A DNA stretch of 64,000 nt, taken from the NCBI GenBank assembly GCA_963971575.1, contig OZ020616.1, forward strand, positions 55,721,201 through 55,785,200, written 5' to 3'. Shown one piece after another: positions 10,178 to 19,954 of the stretch; position 1 is the first letter of the stretch; each line of letters opens with the position of its first letter. The position numbers were made by a program, and so were the translations under genes. This stretch comes from Liopterus haemorrhoidalis. Its lineage: Eukaryota; Arthropoda; Insecta; Coleoptera; Dytiscidae. The notes under the pieces are model-generated. The model did no database searches. It saw only the letters and a program-made list of their open reading frames with translations, and was not told the origin of the DNA.

Positions 10178-10935
10178 ATGCCTACGAAACCCTAAACATT
10201 TCAATATGTAATCATATTCGTAGATACTTCTATACAAATCTGCAAAATACTGTTCATTACGCTCAAAGGATATAGGAGTATCCTAGGGTTTCTTGTTTAT
10301 GCCTACGAAACCCTAAACATTTCAATATGTAATCATATTCGTAGATACTTCTATACAAATCTGCAAAATACTGTTCATTACGCTCAAAGGATATAGGAGT
10401 ATCCTAGGGTTTCTTGTTTATGCATACGAAACCCTAGACATTTCTGTATGTAATCATATTCGTAGATACTTCTATATAAATCTGCAAAATACTGTTCATT
10501 AAGCTCAAAGGATATAGGAGTATCCTAGGGTTTCTTGTTTATGCCTACGAAACCCTAGATATTTCTGTAGGTTATTTTATTTGCAGATTTCTAATAATCT
10601 GCAAAATATTTCTCATGTCGATCAAAGGATATAGAAGTGTCTAGAATTTCTTATTTATGCTTACGAAATTCTAGACATTTCTATACGTTGTTTTATCCGC
10701 AGATTCTTAGAGAATAAATCTGCAAAATATTTTTAATATCGATCAAAGGATATAGTAGTGTCTAGAGTTTCTTGTTTATACCTACGTAACCCTAGACATT
10801 TCTATATGTTATTTTATCCGCAGATTCTTAGAAAATAAATCTGTAAAATATTTTTCATATCGATCATAGGATATAGGAGTATCTAGAGTTCCTTTTTTAT
10901 GCCTGCGAAACCCCAGACATTTCTATAAGTAATCT
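10178..10935. repeat. 121-bp tandem repeat array
   Basis: There are six full units starting at 10178, 10299, 10420, 10541, 10657 and 10778, with a seventh partial unit at 10899. The period is 121 bp, except one 116-bp unit. The first two are almost identical and later ones diverge. Each unit begins GCCTACGAAACCCTA and ends CCTAGGGTTTCTTGTTTAT, so its edges are inverted. The GCCTACGAAACCCT edge resembles the 3' subterminal repeat of family A elements (ATACCTGCGAAACCCT). A family B tail follows directly. Confidence 0.9.
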
Positions 10936-11050
10936 GATGTACAAGTACTTTATGATGTAACAAAAGTTGCTATAAAAGCAATAGCTAACAACTTTTATTT
11001 GAGACATTTTTTGATAAAGCAGCATAAATTAAACAAGTACTTTGTTTCAC
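10936..11050 (+). mobile_element. Family B element, 3' fragment
   Basis: It contains the conserved 'AAGTTGCTATAAAAGCAATA' block, CAACTTTTATTTGAGACATT and AAGCAGCATAAATTAAACAA followed by GTACTTTG, as in the copies at 32853 and 11695. It lies immediately downstream of the 121-bp array. Confidence 0.7.
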
Positions 11051-11165
11051 AATCATTCACCCCTCATCCAGGTGTAGGAGCTCGCCCCCTGGCATCGGCG
11101 TTTAGCCTCGTTGCAGAAATAGGCCAATGCAAAATAAATAAAAATTTAAAAAAATTGAAGAAATT
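11051..11165 (+). repeat. Dispersed repeat P, copy 1
   Basis: It shares about 85 bp with the minus strand of 44310-44400, including CACCCCTCATCCAGGTGTAG, GAGCTCGCCCCCTGGCATCG and TTGCAGAAATAG, and ends in an AAATAAATAAAA-like tail. A GC-rich body with an A-rich tail suggests a SINE-like element, but I see no clear pol III boxes. Confidence 0.6.
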
Positions 11166-11694
11166 GATTATTTTAAACGGCTATGCCACAGTACTATTAG
11201 TTTCTATGTAAAATAGAAGTAATATGTGTTTCTTTTCTGTAACCAGAACTGTAAGAATTTCTAGATTTGCATAAGAATTCAATTGAATATTTTTACTCGA
11301 GATTTCAGTCTTGAAAACTTTAGAATTAAAGTTGGGTAAAGAGTTCTATTGTAAAAGGATAGACATGAAATTAAATCTAAAAAAAATAAAACTTTAAAAA
11401 CAAAATTATATTTTTCTAACTAATTTGATTATATTTGCTTCATCCTTTAAGTATACAGTGTAATTTTATGATGTTTCCTTTGCTACAAAAAACTGTTTGC
11501 ACACCTATGTCCGGAGGTCTTCATACCATGATCCAATTACTGTGAAACCTATTGACTTTATCATGTATGACGCAATATAACTTAATTCAAAATAATGACA
11601 CAGTTAATAAGGGTTTATTTATATAATAAATTTATGGTTTTAACTATTTTTTTATTACTAGCTCATAAAAATGGATTGATTCATACTCTCTCTG

Positions 11695-12176
11695 TCCGAA
11701 TATATGCTATACATTACTTTAAAAAATCAATTGTAGCCACCACAGGACCGACCGCCATCAGAAAGTACTTGTTTAATTTATACTGCTTTATCAAAAAATG
11801 TCTCAAATAAAAGTTGTTATAGTTATTGCTTTTATAGCAACTTTTGTCAAATATTTTTTTTCGAAATATTTCTCTGTTATATTCGCAAAAATCTCAAAAC
11901 CGACACGAGTAAAATCCCATTTCTAGTTAACCGATTTTTACTAAAAGTTAATCAACTTGTGCCATTGATGTCAAAAGCTTAAATATGAAGTTTCATAAAA
12001 ATTTGCTCTGCACGTGTACACGGACCGACAGACAGACCGAGACAGTCAGACAGACAGACAGACAGACAGACATTATGCTAAAAATAGTCAAAACGTTATG
12101 TAGTGACCTCATTTCGTGGAGATTCATCGAAATCTCGAAATGTCAAAATCGGTATGATCACAATACCTCCCTTATT
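11695..12176 (-). mobile_element. Family B (GTCY)n element
   Basis: On the minus strand it shows 'TTGTGATCATACCGATTTTG', 'CGTTTTGACTATTTTTAGCA', a GTCY tract (12021-12072), 'AAGCTTTTGACATCAATGGC', 'AAAAATCGGTTAACTAGAAA', the AAGTTGCTATAAAAGCAA block and finally TGGCGGTCGGTCCTGTGG (CCGACCGCCA on plus at 11748-11757). Its 5' end is lost at the junction with a family A copy at 12177. Confidence 0.8.
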
Positions 12177-13040
12177 AGGGTTTTGTAGGTATGACCAAAA
12201 AACCCTTATACCGTCATTTTGTCGTCTGTCTGTCTGTATGTCTGTCTGTCTGTCTGTTCGGTAAAAATTGTAGCCAAACGGCTAAACCTAGAGAGTTGAA
12301 ATTTGGCATGCTTATACAACTCTTTGACCCGCACATAGGAAAAATACTAAAACATCTAAAAAACATACCCCCCTAAAAATATAAACAAATATGTGCTCAT
12401 CGAAAACAAAAATATTTTTTTTAAATTTTGAGTAGGGTATCAAATGAAAGCCCTTAGTACGTGGATTAACGATCAAGTTTTTATTTTTGCAAAATAAATT
12501 ATTTTGAGACGAATTCTAAGTAATGTATATTGGTGTGAACCGAAATAGTACAACAGGAATTTTTGATCAGATTATGTTTCGGAAAATAACGCATTTTTTG
12601 TGGTTTTTGGTTCACAAAGTACAAAAGTTATACCAATATAAGACACTCATATGCAAGGCGTGCGATAGCGTAAAGGGTTAGAGCACTGGTGTCGTGAGCT
12701 AAAATGTGCTGGAACGAAGAGTTTCGAGATCGAGTACGGAGTGATTTTTATTTTTTCTGTTTTTTTTCTTCTTTTTTATTATGTTGAAATTATTTTGTCA
12801 AAATTCTAGTTATATTTTGACAAATGTTGTATTTAATTTTTAAGAGCGTAAATTTAATAACCAGTCTTATTATATGATTAACAGACGATAAATTATTTTA
12901 AAAATATCGTTCATTTTGCCGTGATTACTACAAAGTAAAATTTGTCCTACACACTCAGCATACCGCCTTCACTTATTATATACCTGCGAAACCCTGAAAT
13001 GTGTGAATATTCACACTTCACATCAATTTTATATGTAAGC
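12177..13040 (+). mobile_element. Family A element with tRNA-like module, near full length
   Basis: The 5' motif AGGGTTTTGTAGGTAT (12177-12192) is inverted at ATACCTGCGAAACCCT (12980-12995). A (GTCY)n tract lies at 12221-12260. The perfect 16-bp palindrome GTGTGAATATTCACAC (13001-13016) and CTTCACATCAATTTTATATG close the 3' end. Structure and the microsatellite match the mini-me/DINE-1 (Helentron-derived) elements described in flies. The 61-codon frame near 12191 is a by-product of the GTCT repeat. Confidence 0.75.
12655..12745 (+). repeat. tRNA-like module inside family A
   Basis: GATAGCGTAAAGGGTTAGAG resembles an A box and GAGTTTCGAGATCGAGT a degenerate B box (GGTTCGANTCC). The positionally matching segment in the copy at 18790-19716 has cleaner boxes. 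It may be an internal pol III promoter or a captured SINE. Confidence 0.45.
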
Positions 13041-13844
13041 GGTCGGTAAAAATGTAGACCATAGTATTGCATAAAATTAAAACAAGTTGTCCGAAGAGCT
13101 CAATACATTAAAGGCGACCCTATAGCAGAAGACTGCTCACTTAAAACGTTTTCTCTACAATTTTAAAAATTTATTTAATATTTTATTTTTTCATCGAATA
13201 TTTCTTGATTGAAATTCATTGATTTTTAATGAAATGACATTTTAAAATTTCATTTCCTTTCATATCTAGTTTTTTTAATTTTCTGATAAATGTTTTATTA
13301 GAATTTATATGTCATATTTGATAAGAAAAATCTTTGAATTTAAATTTCGAATTTTTTTAAACAGGAAATGGATTTTGTGATATTTTACTTCCAAATACTT
13401 TTTCGTGGCTCTTTATTTCGATTTTCTTTTATTTCAATAACATATAATTTGCATGACATAACATACAATATAATGCTTATATAACATATAATGCATTTCG
13501 CTTTTGATTTTTTTGTTTCATCCTAAATAATCCCTTAATTCTGCAACACTGTTTCTAAAGCCATACAAATCCTATTCGCCCTCTCCACCCTTGTTTCCTT
13601 TCTTCGTGTGACAGGTTAGTTGTCTATAACAACATTAACAATCAGTCACCCCGTGAAGGCACCACATTCTAGGACAATTTTAATTACTGCGTTTAAGGAC
13701 GAAAACCACATTTGTTCGAGCTGTCATGATACAAAATTGAAGATACTAACGCCTTGTTGGCAGGCAAACAGTTATACATCTCCGCTGTGAGAGAAGCATA
13801 CGTAAGTAATATACCTATTATTAATTATTTTAAATGATAACTCA

Positions 13845-13920
13845 AAAATGGTACGAGATAGAGTCCTGCGATTTAAATTTTTGAAATCCTTTTAGTTTGT
13901 TTAGTTTAGAAACAATTTTG
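13845..13920 (+). repeat. Degenerate family C/D module
   Basis: 'ACTCAAAAATGGTACGAGAT' followed by AGAGTCCTGCGATTTAAATT matches the repeating module of 49080-50230 and of the C copies. A second module lies at 14155-14240 on the far side of the hAT element at 13949, so that hAT may have inserted into a two-unit block. Confidence 0.5.
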
Positions 13921-13940
13921 GGTGTTAATTGAACAGCATG

Positions 13941-14096
13941 TTTTAGAGCAGTTTCCCAAACTTTTTGAGCCGCGGAGCACTTTTAACGAGAATTCGTCGT
14001 GGAGCACTATCATTGCTATACATATAGCAACACAAGTACATCGCGGAGCACTAGTAGACGCTCGCGGAGCATAGTTTGGGAAACTTTGTTTTAGAG
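13941..14096. mobile_element. Small hAT-type MITE
   Basis: A 140-bp element (13949-14088) between perfect 8-bp duplications TTTTAGAG (13941-13948, 14089-14096). The ends are CAGTTTCCCAAACT and (complement) CAAAGTTTCCCAAACT. CGCGGAGCA occurs repeatedly inside. Confidence 0.85.
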
Positions 14097-14454
14097 TGAT
14101 TAAAATCTGAATTGGCTAAAAAAAATTTAAGCGTCGTTCGCAAACAATTTTCAAAGTTATTTCTCAAAAACAGTAGAAGATAGAGCCCTGGAGTTTAAAA
14201 TTTTGAAATTTTCGTACTTTGTTTTGTTAAGAAAAAATTGGAATCAAAATTGCCTCCCACATTTTTGGGTAATTTAAGTCTTAATAGCTCAATAGTAGAA
14301 ATTATGTTGTTTAGATAACATATCATAAAGTTTATAAAGATTGCAATAAATTCGCGAAACGTAAATTTTAAGCGAGCGTTACCTTACGAGATATATTACA
14401 AGATCGTTTTGCTAATGTGGACCTGGTTACAACGATAAACTGGCCACAGAGACA

Positions 14455-15170
14455 ATGTCAAACTCTAAATCGGCTACTCGTGGTTCCCTTTCAGGGGTTC
14501 CACAGGGCTCGATCCTTGGTACTGTGTTATTTCTGTTATTTGTGAATGATTTACCTCAGCATTTATCTAATGGAGTACTTTGCCAATACGCCAATGACAC
14601 TAACCTCTTGATTAACTGTCCTAATCCACAAGACCTTCATACGCGAGCTAATGACCAATGTTGCGTAATTCAATCAATGGTGCATAGAAATAAACTTCTT
14701 TTGAACAAAACCAAAACGACCTTCCTAAATTTTCACAGTTTTCAAAATATCCAAATTAGTAGCACATTAATACGAGTTCCAAACTTATATTCTCTCCAGC
14801 AATCCCAACAACTCAAATTTCTAGGACTTATAATCCATCAAAATCTTCGTTGGTCTCCACATATTGATTATATTAATACTAAGCTATCAGGATCATGTTA
14901 TATGCTAAAGAGGCTCAGGTACTTTATTTCACCTTCATTATTAAGATCAGTTTATTTTGCGAAATTTCATACAATTATAAATTATGCTATCATTTTCTGG
15001 GGAGCATCAAAAGAAGCTAACAAAATTCTCTTGCAGCAAACAAAAAGCTATTCGAATATTAACATTTACTCCATATAGAACTTCCTGTAGAAACTTATTT
15101 TAAGATCTTAAAATATTAACAGTTCCCTCAATTTTTATATTAGAATGCGTATTATTTGTCAGAAATCATT
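14455..15170 (+). pseudogene. Reverse transcriptase remnant (left part)
   Basis: The open stretch 14455-15078 (207 codons) has reverse-transcriptase landmarks: GSLSGVPQGSILG (residues about 10-22), FLLFVNDLP, then the catalytic box as YANDT instead of YADDT, KLLLNKTKT, LKFLGLIIHQNLRWSPHI, and MLKRLRYFISPSLLRSVYF. A one-base shift near 15043 changes frame. After it the sequence continues AIRILTFTPYRTSCRNLF and PSIFILECVLFVRNH up to the insertion at 15170. The Asp-to-Asn change removes a metal-binding residue, so the copy is dead. The methionine at 14455 is not the natural start, because RT sequence precedes it. Confidence 0.8.
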
Positions 15171-16075
15171 ATAGGGTCATTCCATGTGAATTCACCAAAG
15201 GCCTCCCACTCGACCCTTTCTAAATCTAATGAAATTTTGTAATAAAGTAGCCCTAGACCCCAAATGAAATTGTGCAAAATATTAGAGCTCAATCTGCTTT
15301 GGTTCTTAAATAATAGGTCCATGTTCAATGGGCTCTCATCCCGTTAATGCGTACATATCGTAAAAAGAGCCAACTTTGACCCTTTATGAAATCACGTCTA
15401 GTGCCCAGAGAGGTGTGAAATTTGGCATACCTGGACAACTTTTTGTGCGGAATACAGCAGTGTAATCAAAAAAGTAGTTTGGGTAGCCATGCAGCTACCA
15501 ATCCATGCTAAAATCACTGCCAAATTTTGTCGCGAGAAATTTGAACCCCAATTTGGAGACCAGTTACTCATCACCAAAAGGTCTAAACGCCATGATTTTT
15601 TGCAACGATGTATAACAAGCACAATACTATGCAGTGCTGCAATAGCAACTCTGTTGTATTCATATGTCCAGAGATGGTCCACTTGAAAGTTGGCCAAAAA
15701 CATTTTTTGTGCAAAACTAGCCAACTTTCAATGCAAAATATCTCAATATGCGTCATTTCCAATTTGTTTTTGAATGACACCATTGGATAGAGCAGATTTT
15801 TCTGTACAATAGTAACTTTTATTTAGATTGGGATCTTAATTCCTCGTTCAGCCACAGGACTCTGAAAATGACACTTTTATATGCGAGGCGTACGTATATT
15901 GGAGGCTATTGCAGGCTATCAAATTCAGAGCATGGCAATTTGCAGAAGGCAAATTTATCTATTATTAGTGTAATCCTTGCCTTGGTCCATGGTAGCTGAG
16001 CCACTACCAATGGGAGTGAGTATAGGTTGTCAAGTGACATTCAGAACCACGCTCATGGCTAGCAATAGCACATGG

Positions 16076-16780
16076 CAATAAACTAGTGTTGTCAGAAATC
16101 GATCTTGACGGAACCGGAACTGGTTAAAAATACCGGTTTCGGGTTAACCCAGTTTCGGAACCGGGTAACGCGAAAATTACAAACCCGGTTTTACCCGAAA
16201 ACCGAAACCGGGTACCCGAAAAACCGGTTTCGTTTCCCAGCACTAAAATTATCTCGCCTATGACTATGGCTAAGAATTTAGGAAGTTCGCACTATTTTCT
16301 GTCTGACTTTATTTTATGGTTTCGATTCCCAGCATTAATTTTAATATATTTATGTTTACATTTTGCTTAAACCAACATCGGGAATTTGTATTCATTCGAA
16401 TTCCTCGGGTATTTTGCCGAACCCAGAACCGGGTATCTAATCTAGGTACTCGGAATCGCGTATCTGGAACCGGGTATTCGAAACCGGGTATTCGATACCG
16501 GGTATCCGGAACCGGGCATTCGGACCCGGGTATTTGGAACCGAGTAATCGGAACCGGGTAATCAAAACCGGGTATCCGGAACCAGGTATCCGGAACCAGG
16601 TATCCGGAACCAGGTATCCGGAACCACGTATCCGGAACAGGGTATTTGGAACCGGGTAATCGGAACCGGTTAATCGGAACCGGTTATCCGGGTAACGCGA
16701 AAATTAAGAACCCGGTTTTACCCGAAAACCGGAACCGGGTACCCGAGAAACGGGTTTTAGTTCCCAGCACTACAATAAAC
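16076..16780. mobile_element. hAT-type element with internal 14-bp minisatellite
   Basis: The element spans 16084-16772 between perfect 8-bp duplications CAATAAAC (16076-16083, 16773-16780). The ends are TAGTGTTGTCAGAA and, complemented at the right, TAGTGCTGGGAACTAA. Two direct copies of a block containing TTTACCCGAAAACCG and TTCCCAGCACTA occur at about 16161-16247 and 16681-16772. It lies in the core of the long-inverted-repeat element. Confidence 0.8.
16424..16690. repeat. 14-bp minisatellite
   Basis: About 19 diverged units of GGTATCCGGAACCA and GGTATTCGGAACCG type. The cleanest run is at about 16570-16630, where four consecutive units are 14 bp apart. Confidence 0.8.
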
Positions 16781-17894
16781 TAATGGAATCCTGATCCATG
16801 ACGTATCCGTAATCGAATTCAAATCAAATTATTTAACTAACTGAATACAGTAATTTCAAGTGAGACCTGTAATACATTAATGTTAATATTGCTTTTTATT
16901 TATGTGTGTATTTATTGCAAGTAAATACAAAAATAAGTAAACAGCAATGTTTGACCTGCTGACACGATACTACAAAGATGTAAAGATAAATAGAGAACAG
17001 GAACCTAAAATAGCATTGATTGTTTAATAATAATTCTGAATCTCACCCAAAAATGTTCTACCCAATGAAGCTTAAAATGTTTCCAATTAGTTTGGATATC
17101 AATTTGCTAGCAATCATGATCAGTGCACAAAGAAGATATGAAGAATCATAATTTGATGTTTTCGATATCGCACCAAGGTATATCATTTTCAGAGTCCTCT
17201 GGCTGAACTAGGAATTCAGATCCCAACCTAAATAAAAGTTACTCTTGTACAGAAAAATCTGCTCTATCCAATGGTGTCATTCAAAATCAAATTGGGAATG
17301 ACGCATGTTGAGATATTTTGCCTTGAAAGTTAGCTAGTTTTGCACAAAAAAATTTTTTGGCCAACTTTCAAGTGGGCCACCTCTGGACATATAGATACAA
17401 CAGAGTTGCCATTGCATCACTGCATAATATTGTGCTTCTTATACATCGTTGCAAAAGATCATGGCGTTTAGACCTTTTGCTGACGAGTAAATGGTCTCCA
17501 AATTGGGGTCCAAATTTCGCGCGACAAAATTTGGCAGTGATTTTAGCATGGGTGGATAGCTGAATGGCCAGCCGTACTGCTTTTTTGATTACACTACGTT
17601 ATTCTACACCAAAAGTTGTCCTGGTATGTAAAATTTCACACTCCTACAGGCAATAGAAGAGATTTAACAAAGGCTCAAAGTTGGTCATTTTTGCAGTATT
17701 TACGCATGAACGGGATGAAAGCCCATTGAATATGGACCTGTTATTTAAGAACCAAAGCAGATAGAGCTCTAATATTTTGCAAAGTGTCATTTGGGGTCTA
17801 GGGCTATCTTACTACAAAATTTCATGGCATTTGGAGAGGGTCGAGTGGGAGCCATAGGTAACTTTTTGGTGATTTGAGATGGAATGACCCTATA

Positions 17895-18150
17895 GTAACT
17901 TTAATATAAATAGTGATTATCATAATCACAATACAAGGAGTAAATCTAACTTGAATATTGGAAGGCACCATACTACTTTGTACGAGCAAAGTCCTCATTT
18001 TATAGCTGCAAGATTGTATAATAAGGTTCCTGATAGCATTAAAAGTATAACCAATGGGAAAATATTCTAAAACAAGTTTATGAAACATCTACTAGAACAT
18101 ACATTCTATTCAATCACTGAATATTTAAATTACAAAGCTGACTAGTGTTA
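17895..18150 (+). pseudogene. LINE ORF2 C-terminus (right part)
   Basis: It continues the frame interrupted at 15170: NTRSKSNLNIGRHHTTLYEQ, SPHFIAARLYNKVPDSIKS, a stop after KIF, then NKFMKHLLEHTFYSITEYL. The NTR...LYNKLP-x-x-IK...F-K-x-LK-L pattern is the usual C-terminus of CR1-group LINEs. Confidence 0.75.
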
Positions 18151-18254
18151 AATTTTGATTTATGTTAAATTGTAGAATATCTACGTATGTATACATTATA
18201 TTGACTTCTAGTGATCACTAACAGGCTCAATAAAATATTATTATTATTATTATG

Positions 18255-18789
18255 TTCGCATCCTTCAAAAATTTTTATAATAAATTTTTAAATGATTTTA
18301 ATTTTCAAATAAACAACCAAAATATTAATATCATTCAATTTCTTTTCTTAAATATTCTGAAATTATTTTTTTAAAATGCCAGACATATTTTCCCTTTTCA
18401 AATGACAATTTTTCCTTCCTTAAAAATATTAAGAATTTATAGAATTTCGTATAGTCGCATTCCAAAGGCATACCGTTCAGAACATTTCATAAATTAGATT
18501 TTACTAAAAACCAACGTCTACTAATCCCCTAACATCCGATTAAAGGAAACTAATATTCTACGCAGAAAATTAGATTTAGTTTGAAACAGAATTTCAAACC
18601 CAATTGGCAGAGACGACGTAAAGGATATCCTCATTAAAATAAAAGCAGGAAATAAATGGAAAATATTTGAGATAACATATTTTTTAATAATATTCTTCAA
18701 TATTTAATAAAAAAGCAAAAATAAAATATTACACCGAACCCATTCAAATTGTAAATAAAAAATTCGCAGATTGGATACACATGTTATCG
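18255..18789. other. AT-rich, nothing recognised
   Basis: I see no coding frame, terminal repeat or tandem structure here. Confidence 0.4.
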
Positions 18790-19587
18790 AGAAAAAAATT
18801 GATGTGAAGTGTGAATCTTCACACATTTCTGGGTTTTGCAGGTATTTAGTAACTGAATGATGATTATTTGGGATGCCAAAACAAATTTTATATCAAAATA
18901 TTTTTTTATGAATTTTAATTCGAATGCCTAATACCATTATTTAAGTTTCTAAATATGTGCAGTATTTTATTTATATAGCAAGGTTCAGTAAGATTTTTAA
19001 AATTGCGCCTATGGCTTCCATTGGTTGCTTATATCATAAGTCCCGCCCTCTGATTTCGTCAAACAGAATTAAATTATAATTTCAACACTTCCCACTGGTT
19101 ATTAAATTTACGCTTTTAAAAAATAATTGCAACATTTACCAAAATATAACTAGAATTTTGCAAAATTATAACCAAAATAATTTAAACAAAATAAAAATGC
19201 AGAAAAAAATAAAATTAACAGGATTCGAACTCTGCAACGTTCGCACTGCAAATTACAAAGTGCATCACAAAACCAAATGAGCTACTAGAGTTACTGATCT
19301 GGAGTGTTACATACCGAATTATATATTTAACATATTTTAGTTAAAAACACAAAAAATGCGTTATTTTCCGAAAACGTTAATCCACGTACTAAGGGCTTTC
19401 ATTCGATACCCTACTCAGAATTTTAAAAAAATATTTTTTTTTTGATGAGCACATATTTGTTTATATTTTTAGGGGGATATGTTTTTTAGATGTTTTAGTA
19501 TTTTTCCTATGTGCGGGTTAAAGAGTTGTATAAGCATGCCAAATTTCAACTCTCTAGGTTTAGCCGTTTGGCTACAATTTTTACCGA

Positions 19588-19650
<63 letters not shown>

Positions 19651-19716
19651 GGCAAACAGACAGACAGACGACAAAATGACGGTATAAGGGTTTTTTGGTC
19701 ATACCTCCAAAACCCT
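18790..19716 (-). mobile_element. Family A element with tRNA-like module, near full length
   Basis: This is a reverse-strand copy colinear with 12177-13040. The 5' motif is at 19701-19716 (plus strand ATACCTCCAAAACCCT), the (GTCY)n tract at about 19590-19668, the 3' subterminal repeat at 18831-18845 (GGGTTTTGCAGGTAT), and the 3' palindrome at 18809-18824. Shared flanks such as AAAATTCTAGTTATATTTTG on both sides of the tRNA-like part show that the module belongs to the element. Confidence 0.8.
19215..19290 (-). repeat. tRNA-like module with A and B boxes
   Basis: On the minus strand, TAGCTCATTTGG (19273-19284) fits the tRNA A box. GAGTTCGAATCC (19221-19232) fits the B box GGTTCGANTCC, 40 nt away. 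A full cloverleaf is not evident, so this is not called as a functional tRNA gene. It lies inside a family A element. Confidence 0.6.
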
Positions 19717-19759
19717 AAAAAGAAGTATAGGCTATTGACACTAGTAATAAGAGAGACTT

Positions 19760-19921
19760 ACAGACCAATTCTGTAACTCAGTTACTATGATATTAGTAAC
19801 TAAATAAGTCACTATGAGCAAGGTCAGTTACTATCATGAATGAAAATCATTATACTTTTTATAATATTTTATCTTGTAGTAACGTTACTACACAGTAATT
19901 TTTTAGAGAATTGATCTGTCT
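19760..19921. mobile_element. MITE of family F (AGTAAC-rich)
   Basis: The ends are inverted: ACAGACCAATTCTGTAA at the left and, complemented at the right, AGACAGATCAATTCTCTAA. The interior repeats GTTACTA/TAGTAAC motifs in both orientations. It is related to the larger element at 53071-54297, which starts CGGCCCAATTCTGTAAG. Confidence 0.6.
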
Positions 19922-19954
19922 ATCTGGCGGTTCTGTGTTGAAGTAATCTAATAC

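Larger units (their letters stand above)
15170..17894. mobile_element. 2.7-kb element with about 700-bp terminal inverted repeats
   Basis: The element spans 15174-17890 flanked by TATA on both sides (15170-15173, 17891-17894). The target could equally be TA with ends TAGGG/CCCTA. The left arm (15174 to about 15871) and right arm (about 17182-17890) are inverted copies, matching through GGGTCATTCCAT, AGCCCTAGACCCCAAATGA, TTGGTTCTTAAATAA, TGCTAAAATCACTGCCAAA and AGGACTCTGAAAATGA, with scattered substitutions. The core (15872-17181) holds a hAT insertion and no transposase. Superfamily is undetermined. It is a long-TIR (foldback-like) non-autonomous element inserted in the LINE gene. Confidence 0.85.
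14370..18254 (+). mobile_element. CR1-group LINE split by an insertion
   Basis: The plus-strand ORF2 remnant runs from about 14370 to 15169 and resumes at 17895-18150. A simple (ATT)n tail (about 18225-18253) ends the element, as in CR1/L2/Daphne-type LINEs. The reading RNH before the gap and YSNFNINSDYHNHNTRSK after it make one continuous frame when one TATA copy is counted. This places the interruption inside a formerly single gene. The 5' half is missing. Confidence 0.8.

Noticed and set aside
10178..10935. CRISPR-like regular array
   Set aside because: The repeats are contiguous 121-bp units without spacers, in an insect genome. It is a satellite.
12191..12376. Open frame with CLSVCLSVC repeats, similar to one at 19469-19702 on the minus strand
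   Set aside because: It is the translation of the (GTCT)n tract inside family A elements. Similarity between copies is explained by the element, and no start context or gene structure supports a protein.
19215..19290. A functional tRNA gene
   Set aside because: A and B boxes are present, but no complete acceptor stem or convincing cloverleaf is seen, and the segment is part of a dispersed element.
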